Assembly (NCBI RefSeq): GCF_021228235.1
Contig: NZ_JAJQRG010000014.1
Coordinates: 1-64,000, forward strand
Direction: 5' to 3'
Length of the DNA stretch: 64,000 nucleotides
Origin: Pseudophaeobacter flagellatus
GTDB taxonomy: Bacteria > Pseudomonadota > Alphaproteobacteria > Rhodobacterales > Rhodobacteraceae
Positions 1 to 8,313 of the stretch are shown here, piece after piece; position 1 is the stretch's first letter; every line of letters starts with the position of its first letter. A program made the translations under genes and the position numbers. The notes under the pieces are model-generated. The model did not search any database. It was not told the DNA's origin and saw nothing but the letters and a program-made list of their open reading frames with translations.

Positions 1-223
1 TTTCAAGGTTTGATCTTGAATGGGGAGAAGTGACTGGAAGGTGATGGGGAAGCGCACCCGTTGGTTTGATTTCAATGATAGCCGACTTCCTGCGTGAGGC
101 AAAACACCTCCGCTTTGGGCTGGGAACAGCCATTGAGGCTGCGGAGCACTGGTCAGTGTGCTTCCAGTTTTTGTGAGCGATTTCCCCGTCTCGTTCTTTG
201 GTGGGACCGACCCGAACAGGAAA

Positions 224-241
224 TTTACCATGCGCGGTAAA
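224..241. promoter_or_regulatory. Upstream HipB-type operator (TTTACC-N6-GGTAAA)
   Basis: A perfect inverted repeat with arms TTTACC and GGTAAA separated by 6 bp. Its centre is 49 bp from that of a second palindrome of the same layout (arm ends ACC/GGT here against ATC/GAT there). E. coli HipB autoregulates through pairs of short inverted repeats (TATCC-N8-GGATA), so a similar autoregulatory role is inferred. Binding is not shown by the sequence alone. Confidence 0.5.
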
Positions 242-270
242 ATCACCAACCCTAAAGCCAGAGGTTACCA

Positions 271-292
271 AATTTATCCTGTGTGATAAATT
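271..292. promoter_or_regulatory. Downstream HipB-type operator (22-bp palindrome)
   Basis: A perfect 8-bp inverted repeat, AATTTATC-N6-GATAAATT, lying 56 bp upstream of the hipB GTG start. The TATC/GATA core resembles the half-sites of E. coli hip operators. Together with the site at 224-241 it would let a HipB dimer cover the promoter. This is inferred from symmetry and position. Confidence 0.55.
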
Positions 293-347
293 GATGCTGT
301 GATAGTGATCAGACCTGCGTTCTTCCTCTGCATGATAAGGAGTTTCC

Positions 348-641
348 GTGCCGGACCGTACTCACACCCTCCACTGGGCTGAAATCATAGGCCGGAAACT
401 GAGAGAGCACCGCAAGAGCTGCGGGCTGAGCCTCGAAGAACTATCACGAATTTCAGGCTCTACAGTACCAACCCTGTCACACCTTGAGAGAGGAACAAGA
501 GATGTGAAACTGTCCACGCTTGTCTCTCTGGCCGGGGCCCTCAGGATCGAGCTTCCTGAGCTTTTCAATGAAGTCAGTAAGCCAAATGACGATCTACAAT
601 CGGAAGGCACCCCAGTTGGCTATGATTTGGATGACGCTTGA
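348..641 (+). CDS. hipB: HipB-like antitoxin, XRE-family helix-turn-helix protein
   Basis: This 97-residue protein is a single XRE/Cro-type helix-turn-helix domain spanning about residues 12-72. The recognition helix region reads SGSTVPTLSHLERGTRDVKL, and the domain is followed by an acidic tail. The GTG start at 348 is supported by AAGGAG six bases upstream. In HipBA modules HipB binds the operator as a dimer and holds the HipA kinase inactive. The next gene begins at 641, overlapping the TGA stop by one base, which is the usual hipBA arrangement. The HipA partner here is broken, so this is probably an orphan antitoxin or a stand-alone repressor. The family assignment is clear; the role as a specific HipB rests on the adjacent hipA remnant. 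Confidence 0.8.
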   Translation: MPDRTHTLHWAEIIGRKLREHRKSCGLSLEELSRISGSTVPTLSHLERGTRDVKLSTLVSLAGALRIELPELFNEVSKPNDDLQSEGTPVGYDLDDA

Positions 642-1195
642 TGGCCTATATAGACGAAACTCCTGTCTACTATGAGGGGTTCCTTGTCGGCCGTATCACA
701 CTTGATGCCAAGCTTACCTACGACCCTCGATGGTTGGCGACAAACGGCAGTTTTCCATTATCGGTGACCCTTCCTCTTGCATCGAGAACCTATGAGGGAT
801 CCGCTCTGCTCACTTGGCTGGCAAACCTGCTACCTGAGGGGCCAAACCTGATCGGGATATCTCGGGCCCTTGGCCTCTCCACCTCGGATGTCTTGGCGAT
901 TTTGAAGGCAATTGGAGGGGATACCGCCGGCGCCTTTTCAATCGGGCTTCCGAGCATCAGAGATGATTGGCGTTACTCATCTGCCGCCAGGAGAAGCCCT
1001 ACAGTTGCTGGATCAAGTGATTTTCAATATTCTCATTGCCAATACAGACGCGCATGCAAAGAACTATTCGATGATCCTGAGTTCTGGGCGCAGGATCGCT
1101 CCGCTGTATGATGCCTCCTCCACATTGCTCTGGAAGCATGTGAACCAATACCACGCCCAGAAGATCGCCAATTTGACGCTTAAACCAACCTGCGA
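641..1195 (+). pseudogene. hipA: Broken hipA (Ser/Thr kinase toxin remnant)
   Basis: The first ~105 residues form a normal HipA N-terminal subdomain (motif LANLLPEGPN, then GGDTAGAFSIG). The frame then runs into unrelated sequence and stops at 1111. In the next frame, from about 980, the HipA catalytic segment resumes: FNILIANTDAHAKNYS carries the catalytic Asp/Asn motif and IAPLYD the metal-binding Asp. Homology fades near 1195. HipA proteins are about 400-440 residues with roughly 180 residues between these blocks, so an internal deletion of several hundred bases plus a frame change is inferred near 930-985. The C-terminal part is also gone. An active kinase cannot be made. Confidence 0.8.
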
Positions 1196-1553
1196 TTGTG
1201 AACTGAGAAGGTATAGCGCCACGCATCACTCAGTAGAGTCGCCACCTTCTCGTGCGCCTACCAAAATTGACCGAAAGGCCCTTCATAGCAGTCGCACTCA
1301 AAGACGGCACGCCCTGACAATCCTTTTGTGGCCTTCATGGGAGAGCCTTGCCAAAATCGTGCAGGGCTTCGGCAATCCTCTGTGGCACAGCGTAGAGAAC
1401 GGCGCCAATCCTAATTGGGCTGGCGTCGCCTATTCTCCTGTAAAACAAGGGCCTTTGAAACTTTGGGCGTCAATGTCCGTGTATTTGGGCCCAAAACCAG
1501 CTCAATTGGGCCTCAATTGCATGGTTTCACAAAACAACCAACAGTCTAAGCGA
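1196..1553. other. Decayed intergenic stretch between hipA remnant and nrdJ
   Basis: No intact gene is visible. A reading frame crosses the region on the plus strand but has no recognisable domain beyond the hipA fragment. A 12-bp palindrome TTTGGGCCCAAA lies at 1484-1495, some 60 bases past the nrdJ stop, but it has no T-tract and cannot be called a terminator with confidence. Confidence 0.4.
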
Positions 1554-3851
1554 CTAGCCACATTTGGAATGGCCACAGCTGCGGCAGGTCATGCAGCCTT
1601 CCACCATTTGAAGGTCGAACTGGCCACAGCTTGGGCAAGGCTTGCCGCGTGGGGCGTTCAGGCTCACCACCTCTGCCTGTGGGTCGGATTTCAGCCCCAT
1701 TCCTTCGCCTTCCAGGAAACCCGTCTTGACCAGATGGGTCTCGATCACGCCCCCGATGGCCGCCAAGATCGAGGGGATGTATTTCCCCTGCACCCAAGCC
1801 CCGCCACGCGGATCAAAGACCGCCTTCAGCTCTTCCACCACAAAGGAGACATCACCGCCACGGCGGAACACAGCCGAAATCATTCGGGTCAGCGCCAGCG
1901 TCCAGGCGTAGTGCTCCATGTTCTTGGAATTAATGAAGACTTCAAAGGGACGCCGGTGATCGCTGATGATAATGTCATTAATGGTCAGATAGATCGCATG
2001 TTCCGAATCCGGCCATTTCAACTTGTAGGTGTGCCCCTCCAGGCTTTGCGGACGGTCCAGCGGCTCGGACATGTAGACCACTTCCGCGCCATTGGCATCC
2101 ACATCGCTCCCCTGCGGCGCATCGGCACTCTCACCGGGCGCGGTATCGGCGCTCTCAGAGACCGACAGAACCGAGCCCGTCACATCGTTGGGACGGTAGG
2201 TGGTACAGCCTTTGCACCCCTGATCCCAGGCCTGCATGTAGACGTCCTTGAAATCATCAAAGCTAATGTCTTCCGGGCAATTGATGGTCTTGGAGATGGA
2301 GCTGTCGATCCATTTCTGCGCCGCCGCCTGCATTTTGACATGGGCCGAAGGCGACAGGGTCTGCGCGTTGACAAAATAGCTGGGCAGTTTGGCATCGGTG
2401 CCAAATTTATCGCGGTACATCTGCACCGCATAATCAACCACCTCTTCCTCAGTCCGGCTGCCGTCTTTCTGCAACACCTTGCGGGTATAGGCATAGGCAA
2501 AGACCGGCTCGATCCCCGACGAGACATTGCCCGCATAAAGGCTGATGGTGCCAGTGGGTGCAATAGAGGTCAGCAGAGCGTTGCGGATCCCATGTTCGCG
2601 GATGGCATCGCGCACGTCATCATCCATGTTCATCATATTGCCCGAAGCCAGGTAGGCGTCAGCGTCGAACAGCGGGAAGGCGCCCTTCTCCTTGGCCAAA
2701 TCCACCGAGGCCAGATAGGCGGCGCGGGCAATCGCGTGCAGCCAGCGATCGGTCTGACGCGCCGCTTCGTCGGTGCCATATTCCAGACCCAGCATCAGCA
2801 GCGCGTCGGCCAGACCGGTCACACCAAGGCCAATACGGCGCTTCGCCTGCGCTTCGGCCGCCTGGGCTTCCAGCGGGAACTTGGACACATCCACCACATT
2901 GTCCATCATGCGCACCGCAGTGGCGACCAGTTCCTGCATCGCCGCCTGGTTCAGCTCTGCATTGGTTTCAAACGGGTTGGACACCAGCCGTGCCATATTG
3001 ATTGACCCCAAAAGGCAAGCACCATAGGGCGGCAGCGGCTGCTCGCCACAGGGGTTCGTGGCGCAGATCTCTTCCACGTAAGACAGGTTGTTGGCCTTGT
3101 TGATCCGATCGATGAAAATCACGCCTGGTTCAGCATACTCATAGGTGGCCTGCATGATCTTGTTCCACAGATCGCGCGCCTGCACCGTGTGGTAGATCTT
3201 GCCATCGAACTGCAGCTCCCAGGGGCCATCGGCCTTCACCGCTTCCATGAAGTCATCGCTGATCAGCACCGACATATTGAACATGCGCAGCCGCGCGGAA
3301 TCAGATTTTGCGGTGATGAAGGCCTCAATATCCGGGTGATCGCAGCGCATGGTCGCCATCATCGCGCCACGCCGCGACCCGGCAGACATGATGGTGCGGC
3401 ACATGGCATCCCAAACATCCATGAAGGACAGCGGCCCTGAGGCATCTGCCGCCACGCCTTTCACATCGGCGCCGCGGGGCCGAATGGTCGAGAAATCATA
3501 GCCGATACCGCCGCCCTGCTGCATGGTCAGCGCCGCTTCTTTCAGCATATCAAAGATCCCCGACATGCTATCCGGCACCGTGCCCATCACAAAACAGTTG
3601 AACAGGGTCACCTGACGCGCCGTACCGGCCCCTGCTGTGATGCGGCCTGCGGGCAGATATTTGAAATCTTCCAGCGCCTCATAGAATTTCGCTTCCCAGA
3701 CATCCGGCTTGTCTTCGGCACGGGCGAGATCGCGGGCAATACGGCGCCAGCTGTCCTCGACAGTCACGTCAATAGGGGTCCCATCCGCTTCCTTGAAACG
3801 GTACTTCATATCCCAGATTTGTGCGGCGATGGGGGCAGCAAAGCGGCTCAT
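1554..3851 (-). CDS. nrdJ: Adenosylcobalamin-dependent (class II) ribonucleotide reductase
   Basis: The enzyme reduces ribonucleotides to deoxyribonucleotides using coenzyme B12 to generate the thiyl radical, so it works with or without oxygen. The 765-residue protein has the ATN-PCGEQ signature: Asn266, radical Cys268 and Glu270. The redox-pair cysteines are Cys86 (LFNCFVMG) and Cys279 (YGACLLGSIN). A C-terminal cysteine-rich tail (CPSCG, CMTCRSCG, then SKCG) fits the zinc-ribbon/thiol-relay end of this family. A TSCPD-type domain precedes the tail. The ATG at 3851 has AGGGA eight bases upstream. Two NrdR boxes sit in the upstream gap, so repression by NrdR when dNTP pools are full is likely. 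No cobalamin riboswitch was recognised in the short leader. Confidence 0.95.
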   Translation of the reverse strand: MSRFAAPIAAQIWDMKYRFKEADGTPIDVTVEDSWRRIARDLARAEDKPDVWEAKFYEALEDFKYLPAGRITAGAGTARQVTLFNCFVMGTVPDSMSGIFDMLKEAALTMQQGGGIGYDFSTIRPRGADVKGVAADASGPLSFMDVWDAMCRTIMSAGSRRGAMMATMRCDHPDIEAFITAKSDSARLRMFNMSVLISDDFMEAVKADGPWELQFDGKIYHTVQARDLWNKIMQATYEYAEPGVIFIDRINKANNLSYVEEICATNPCGEQPLPPYGACLLGSINMARLVSNPFETNAELNQAAMQELVATAVRMMDNVVDVSKFPLEAQAAEAQAKRRIGLGVTGLADALLMLGLEYGTDEAARQTDRWLHAIARAAYLASVDLAKEKGAFPLFDADAYLASGNMMNMDDDVRDAIREHGIRNALLTSIAPTGTISLYAGNVSSGIEPVFAYAYTRKVLQKDGSRTEEEVVDYAVQMYRDKFGTDAKLPSYFVNAQTLSPSAHVKMQAAAQKWIDSSISKTINCPEDISFDDFKDVYMQAWDQGCKGCTTYRPNDVTGSVLSVSESADTAPGESADAPQGSDVDANGAEVVYMSEPLDRPQSLEGHTYKLKWPDSEHAIYLTINDIIISDHRRPFEVFINSKNMEHYAWTLALTRMISAVFRRGGDVSFVVEELKAVFDPRGGAWVQGKYIPSILAAIGGVIETHLVKTGFLEGEGMGLKSDPQAEVVSLNAPRGKPCPSCGQFDLQMVEGCMTCRSCGHSKCG

Positions 3852-3966
3852 ATAGTGATTCCCTATTGATCAGCATCGGAAGGTAAGTGGCGGCTTCGAT
3901 ACTACAGGCAGGCGCCGATCCTCAACGTCGAAAACACGGAACCTTGATAAATAATTACCGAGTGTA

Positions 3967-3982
3967 CCACAATATCTTGCTA
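3967..3982. promoter_or_regulatory. NrdR box 1
   Basis: CCACAATATCTTGCTA fits the NrdR-box consensus acaCwATATmTwGtgt at the central positions (CwATATmTwG is complete). It lies in the nrdJ upstream region and pairs with a second box whose ATAT core is exactly 31 bp away. That spacing of about three helical turns is the known arrangement for NrdR boxes. The assignment rests on the consensus and spacing. Confidence 0.75.
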
Positions 3983-3997
3983 GCATAAAGCGGCTAC

Positions 3998-4013
3998 GCA
4001 CTATATAAAGGTT
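3998..4013. promoter_or_regulatory. NrdR box 2
   Basis: GCACTATATAAAGGTT matches the NrdR consensus in the CACwATAT core and the downstream wG. The ATAT core (4003-4006) is 31 bp from the core of box 1 (3972-3975), placing both sites on the same DNA face. It also sits just upstream of the divergent DUF1489 gene, so that gene could be affected too. Confidence 0.7.
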
Positions 4014-4041
4014 CCGCTCTGGACGACTCTGTGGGGAAACT

Positions 4042-4473
4042 GTGGATAACTACATCAATCTGGTGAAACTCTCGGTTGGCACTGAAAGCGTTGAGGGCCT
4101 GCAAGACTGGCAAGACGCAACCCGCCATACCCTGCCCGAAGGCCTGCCCCGCCATGTCACCCGGATGTGGCCCAAACGTGCGGCCGAAATTCTGGCTGGC
4201 GGATCAATATATTGGGTCATCAAGGGCCAAATTCAATGCCGCCAACGCATCCTGCGCCTGGATGAACTCATCGGTGACGACGGTGTGCGCCGCTGCGCCA
4301 TTGTGCTGGATCCAGATCTTATGCGCACCCATACCGCAACCAAACGCCCCTTCCAGGGCTGGCGCTACCTGCCCCCGCAGGACAGCCCGGCGGATCTGCA
4401 AACAGAACGCACAGCAGAAGAACCCCTGCCCCTGGAACTCTCGCAGGCGCTGGCGGAAATCGGCGTCATCTGA
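4042..4473 (+). CDS. DUF1489 family protein
   Basis: This 143-residue protein matches the alphaproteobacterial DUF1489 family (COG5458). Conserved blocks visible are HVTRMWPKRAAEIL, GSIYWVIKG, IQCRQRILRLDE, RRCAIVLDP and FQGWRYL. The family has no established function. The GTG start at 4042 is chosen because it opens the conserved VKLSVG region and has GGGGA upstream. It is transcribed divergently from nrdJ across a 190-bp gap containing the NrdR boxes. No signal peptide or membrane segment is apparent, so it is probably cytoplasmic. Confidence 0.85.
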   Translation: MDNYINLVKLSVGTESVEGLQDWQDATRHTLPEGLPRHVTRMWPKRAAEILAGGSIYWVIKGQIQCRQRILRLDELIGDDGVRRCAIVLDPDLMRTHTATKRPFQGWRYLPPQDSPADLQTERTAEEPLPLELSQALAEIGVI

Positions 4474-4856
4474 ACCAGCAGCCCCCTACGCCAATACCGC
4501 CTTTTCTCCGCCCCCATTTGCTCTGGGGGCAGGATCAGGACCAGTGCATCATCAGGGAGTGCATCAGGCGCCCAAGGGCGCTTCTCCCTCAGGCGGGTCA
4601 AGGGCCGCATCGCGGCCCTGCGCAGCAGGGTTTACCCTTGAGGCGGCAGAGGGTCCAATCACACTTGATCTGGCGCCTTTGGGGCAGAACTGGCCCAAAG
4701 TGCTTCTCAGCAATGGAAAGCGCCGCGCGTAAGCGCGGCGCCGGGCCCAACGGGAGCCCCTGCCATTCATTGCAGGGGCGACGGGCGGGAGCCTTCCCCT
4801 TTTGGTGCAGCACGCTGATCACGCGTCCAGCACAGGCCCCCTCTAACAGGCACACC
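4474..4856. repeat. Intergenic repeat with stacked hairpins
   Basis: This non-coding gap between two convergent genes contains three perfect hairpins. They are 4601-4619 (8-bp stem AGGGCCGC, loop ATC), 4720-4741 (9-bp stem GCGCCGCGC, loop GTAA) and 4756-4779 (8-bp stem GCCCCTGC, loop of 8). The last two are joined by CGGGCCCAACGGGA and followed by CGACGGGCGGGAGCC. I recall similar GGGCCCAACGG...GACGGGCGGGAGCC blocks from intergenic regions of Roseobacter genomes, but cannot verify copy number here. Short reading frames crossing the block are not believable genes. It may also serve as the transcription end for both flanking operons. Confidence 0.55.
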
Positions 4857-5549
4857 CTAGCCGAGGATCAAATCGTTGAGGGCCTTCAGCGCCTGCCGTT
4901 CCTGAGGCTCATAAACCGCTGTGCGGCTGCGCCATAGGGTTGCCTGACTTTGCAGCACCAGACCATCCGACAATAGCTTCAGGTGATTGGCGCGCAGGGT
5001 TTCCCCGGTAGAGGTGATATCGGCCACCATTTCAGCGGTCTCGTTCTTTACCGTACCTTCGGTAGCGCCCTGGCTATCCACCAGTTGGTAATCGGCCACG
5101 CCAGCTTCGGTCAGGAATTCCCGCACCAGCCGATGGTATTTGGTGGCAATCCGCAACCGATGCCCATGCAGGCGCCGGAACGACGCCGCAACCGCATCCA
5201 GATCCCCCAGCGTATCCACATCGATCCAGCATTGCGGCACCGCCAGGATCAGATCCGCATGGCCAAAGCCCAGCGGCTGCAACTCTTGCAGTTGCTGTTC
5301 CCATAGCGGCAGCTTTTCCTGCACCAGATCGGTGCCCGTGACCCCCAGATGGATCCGCCCCGCCGCCAGCTCGCGCGGGATTTCACCAGCGGACAGCAAA
5401 ACCAGTTCCATGCCCGGCACACCTTCGATGGCGCCGGCATATTCGCGCTCTGACCCGGTGCGCGACAGGGTCAGGCCCCGCTTGGCAAACCAATCAAAGG
5501 TCTTTTCCATCAGCCGCCCCTTGGACGGCACTCCCAATTTCAGGCTCAT
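4857..5549 (-). CDS. hisG: ATP phosphoribosyltransferase, short-form catalytic subunit
   Basis: HisG catalyses the first step of histidine synthesis, joining ATP and PRPP to phosphoribosyl-ATP. The 230-residue length is the short form lacking the C-terminal regulatory domain, which needs HisZ for activity. Features seen are the N-terminal KLGVPSKGRLMEKT, the RELAAGRIHLGVTGTDL segment and the PRPP-binding region near SQGATEGTVKN. The gene overlaps hisZ by the four bases of an ATGA-type junction and has GAGGAGG seven bases before its ATG, inside hisZ. It is the last gene of hisS-hisZ-hisG. Confidence 0.95.
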   Translation of the reverse strand: MSLKLGVPSKGRLMEKTFDWFAKRGLTLSRTGSEREYAGAIEGVPGMELVLLSAGEIPRELAAGRIHLGVTGTDLVQEKLPLWEQQLQELQPLGFGHADLILAVPQCWIDVDTLGDLDAVAASFRRLHGHRLRIATKYHRLVREFLTEAGVADYQLVDSQGATEGTVKNETAEMVADITSTGETLRANHLKLLSDGLVLQSQATLWRSRTAVYEPQERQALKALNDLILG

Positions 5550-6634
5550 GACTGACCCTCCTCGAGCATCAGCATCAGATCCGGGCGCAAAACGCCCCCT
5601 ACGGCGGGAATATCACTGCCCTGCCCCAGCTGCCGAGTCAGCGCATCATAGCGTCCGCCACTGGCAATCGGCGGCAGATCAGGGCGCGCAGCGGCATAAA
5701 AGCCAAAGACAAACCCATCGTAATATTCCATCGAGGTTCTCCCGTAGGAGGCTTCGAAATCCAGGCTATCAATATCAATGCCGCGCGCCTTGAGCGCCGC
5801 CACGCGAGTATCCAGACGATCCAGCGCCGGGGTGATGGCAGGCAGATCCACCGCGATATCGCGCATCTGTTCCAGGGCAAAGGGCACGGTTTCACGCACC
5901 GCCATCAGCGCTTCCAGCGCCAGCAGCTCATTTTCGGCCAGCGGCGGCGCAGCAGCATCCGCCCGCAACAGCTCGATCCGCGCATCCACCTCTGCCTCGC
6001 TGCGTTTGCCAAGCGCCGGGGCGGATCCAGTCAGCACCCCCTCAGAAGACAGCAGCTTCAGGCGCGCCTCGGGCACCGGGCTGCGCCCGGCATAGCGATC
6101 CAGCAAGGCGCGAAACCGCCGGGGTCGCCAGATATGGCGCATCAGGGCCGCCTTGCGCACCTCGGTGGTCTCCAGCCCCTGAACCGCAGCCATCAGGATG
6201 CCAATATCACCGGTCGCCGCCCGCAGGGGCAGACCACGCAGTTGCAGTGCTATCAGCGCAAAGACCTCGGCATCGGCACCGGCCGGGTCATCGCGTTCAA
6301 AGACCTCATAGCCGACCTGCAGATATTCGCTAGCGCGATCCGGGTCCTGTTCCTGGCGGCGAAAGACCTCGCCAGAATAGGTATAGCGGGCCGGTTCCGC
6401 CCCCTCGCGCATGTGCATCTGCACCACAGGCAGGGTGAAATCTGGGCGCAGCATCTGCTCGCCGCGCACCGCATCCGAGGTCACATAGGCCCGCGCCCGG
6501 ATATCTTCACCGTAAAGATCCAGCAGGGTGCCGGCAGGCTGCAGCAGCGGCGGGTCCACCACCTGGGCCCCTGCAGCCTCAAAGGTCATGCGCAGCCGTG
6601 CGGCCAACGCCAATGTAGAAGAGCGATCCGGCAT
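5546..6634 (-). CDS. hisZ: ATP phosphoribosyltransferase regulatory subunit
   Basis: HisZ is a histidyl-tRNA-synthetase paralogue that forms a hetero-octamer with short HisG and gives it activity and histidine feedback. The 362-residue sequence keeps class II aaRS-like core motifs (RPDFTLPVVQMHM, YSGEVFRRQ and ASGGRYDAL) but lacks an anticodon-binding domain, as expected. It starts three bases after the hisS stop and overlaps hisG, so the three genes are likely translated from one transcript. The presence of short hisG immediately downstream supports the call. Confidence 0.93.
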   Translation of the reverse strand: MPDRSSTLALAARLRMTFEAAGAQVVDPPLLQPAGTLLDLYGEDIRARAYVTSDAVRGEQMLRPDFTLPVVQMHMREGAEPARYTYSGEVFRRQEQDPDRASEYLQVGYEVFERDDPAGADAEVFALIALQLRGLPLRAATGDIGILMAAVQGLETTEVRKAALMRHIWRPRRFRALLDRYAGRSPVPEARLKLLSSEGVLTGSAPALGKRSEAEVDARIELLRADAAAPPLAENELLALEALMAVRETVPFALEQMRDIAVDLPAITPALDRLDTRVAALKARGIDIDSLDFEASYGRTSMEYYDGFVFGFYAAARPDLPPIASGGRYDALTRQLGQGSDIPAVGGVLRPDLMLMLEEGQS

Positions 6635-6637
6635 GGC

Positions 6638-8137
6638 TTAGCCCTGACTTTCAAGAATTTCACGTACCTTGGCGATCAGATCGCCGCGCGGGACTTCAAA
6701 CTGGCTGGGACGTTCTTTCCACTCTTCCAGAGTGGCGCTTTCAGCGATCTTGGCGCCTAGGATCAGATCTTTGATCTGAATGACCCCTTTGGCCTTTTCA
6801 TCGCCGCCCTCGATCACGGCCACCGGTGAATTGCGTTTATCCGCATATTTCAGCTGGTTGCCAAAGTTCTTTGGGTTGCCCAGGTAGACCTCGGCGCGAA
6901 TGCCTGCATTGCGCAGCTCTGCCACCATGGCCTGATAGTCGGCCATACGGGCGCGATCCATCACCGTGACCACGACCGGCCCCTTTGGCGTGGCGGTCAA
7001 ACGACCCTTCTCGCGCAGGGCAGCAAGCAGGCGATCAACACCGATGGACACGCCCGTCGCCGGTACCTCCTGACCGGTAAAGCGCTTGACCAGATCATCA
7101 TAGCGCCCGCCCCCCGCTACAGAACCGAACTGCCGCTTGCGGCCCTTTTCGTCCAGAATGTCAAAGGTCAGCTCGGCCTCAAATACCGGGCCGGTGTAAT
7201 AGCCAAGGCCGCGCACGATAGAGGGATCAATTTCGATGCGATCACTGCCATACCCGCCGGCGGCCAGCAAATCGCCGATCTGCTCCAACTCACCAATACC
7301 CTCCAGCCCCACCTGAGAGCCGCCAACAGCGGCGCGCAGGTTTTCAAAGGTCTTGGCCACATCAGCGGCCTTGGAGGTCAAAAACGCCAGCACCGGCTCT
7401 GCCTGATCCTCGCTGAGACCAACGCCATCGATATAGGCACCGGACGCATCCAGCCGCCCCTTGGTCAGCAGTTCACGCACGCCGGCTTCACCGACCTTGT
7501 CGAACTTGTCGATGGTGCGTAGGACGTTGTCGCGGGCCAGCTGATCATCGCCCAGCCCCATGACTTCCAGCACGCCATTCATAACCTTGCGGTTGTTGAC
7601 CCGCACCAGGTAATCCCCGCGCGGAATGCCGACGGTTTCCAGCGTATCCGACAGCATGGCGCAGATTTCCGCATCCGCCGCCATCGAGGCGGTGCCAACA
7701 GTATCGGCGTCACATTGGTAGAACTGACGATAGCGCCCTGGTCCAGGCTTTTCATTGCGCCAGACCGGCCCCATCGCATAGCGCCGATAGGGGGCGGGCA
7801 GGTCGTTGCGGTGCTGGGCATAGACCCGCGCCAGCGGCGCAGTGAGGTCATAACGCAGCGCCATCCAGTCGCCCTTGTTGCTGTCGGGATCGTTCTCGTC
7901 GACCTCTTGCCAGGCAAAGACGCCAGCGTTGGGGCGATCAACATCGGGCAGGAACTTGCCCAGCGCTTCGACGGTTTCCACCGCCGCGCTCTCCAGCGCT
8001 TCAAACCCGTAATGATGGTACACACCCGCGATGGTGCGCAGCATTTCAGAACGCTGTGTCACCTCTTCGCCGAAATAGTCACGAAATCCCTTGGGCGTTG
8101 CCGCCTTGGGACGGGGCTGTTTCTTGATCTTGGCCAT
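6638..8137 (-). CDS. hisS: Histidyl-tRNA synthetase
   Basis: This class II aminoacyl-tRNA synthetase of 499 residues charges tRNA-His. The start of the catalytic domain is visible as KGFRDYF. Motif 2 lies around [10 protein letters not shown], the histidine-binding block around [11 protein letters not shown], and motif 3 is [13 protein letters not shown]. The C-terminal anticodon-binding domain follows from about residue 390. The ATG at 8137 has GAGGAGG eight bases upstream. It is the first gene of an operon with hisZ and hisG, which ties tRNA-His charging to histidine synthesis. Confidence 0.95.
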   Translation of the reverse strand: MAKIKKQPRPKAATPKGFRDYFGEEVTQRSEMLRTIAGVYHHYGFEALESAAVETVEALGKFLPDVDRPNAGVFAWQEVDENDPDSNKGDWMALRYDLTAPLARVYAQHRNDLPAPYRRYAMGPVWRNEKPGPGRYRQFYQCDADTVGTASMAADAEICAMLSDTLETVGIPRGDYLVRVNNRKVMNGVLEVMGLGDDQLARDNVLRTIDKFDKVGEAGVRELLTKGRLDASGAYIDGVGLSEDQAEPVLAFLTSKAADVAKTFENLRAAVGGSQVGLEGIGELEQIGDLLAAGGYGSDRIEIDPSIVRGLGYYTGPVFEAELTFDILDEKGRKRQFGSVAGGGRYDDLVKRFTGQEVPATGVSIGVDRLLAALREKGRLTATPKGPVVVTVMDRARMADYQAMVAELRNAGIRAEVYLGNPKNFGNQLKYADKRNSPVAVIEGGDEKAKGVIQIKDLILGAKIAESATLEEWKERPSQFEVPRGDLIAKVREILESQG

Positions 8138-8313
8138 GAAAAGGCCTCCTCACGGGTGGGTTTAGGTCATTTACTCGCCGCGCGGTCTAGCCCAAGCCGC
8201 CCCTGTGAGCAAGGCAACAGAGTCAAACCGCCCGTATATCCAACGGGGGAAATCCGGCGCTGCCTAGCAATCAACCATGACATCCCTGCGACAAATGCAA
8301 AGGCCAGGCGGCG

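Larger units (their letters stand above)
1..347. other. Non-coding lead-in to hipB
   Basis: I see no convincing gene in this stretch. The right half (about 220-300) holds two palindromes that look like the operators of the downstream HipB gene and are listed separately. The left half has no recognisable reading frame on either strand and may be the decayed edge of a neighbouring gene. Base composition is more AT-rich than in the rest of the window, as is the hip locus itself, which fits acquired or decaying DNA. Confidence 0.5.

Noticed and set aside
912-3005. 697-codon plus-strand frame
   Set aside because: After the hipA fragment it runs antisense through nrdJ; no domain is recognisable and nrdJ motifs on the other strand are complete.
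3866-3879. FNR-like sequence TTGATCAGCATCGG before nrdJ
   Set aside because: It lies about 15 bases before the start codon, too close for activation, and the right half-site is poor.
3852-4041. Possible cobalamin riboswitch before nrdJ
   Set aside because: The gap is too short and no B12-box-like motif was seen; NrdR boxes explain the conserved sequence.
4518-4937. 139-codon plus-strand frame
   Set aside because: It crosses the hairpin-rich repeat and runs into hisG on the other strand.
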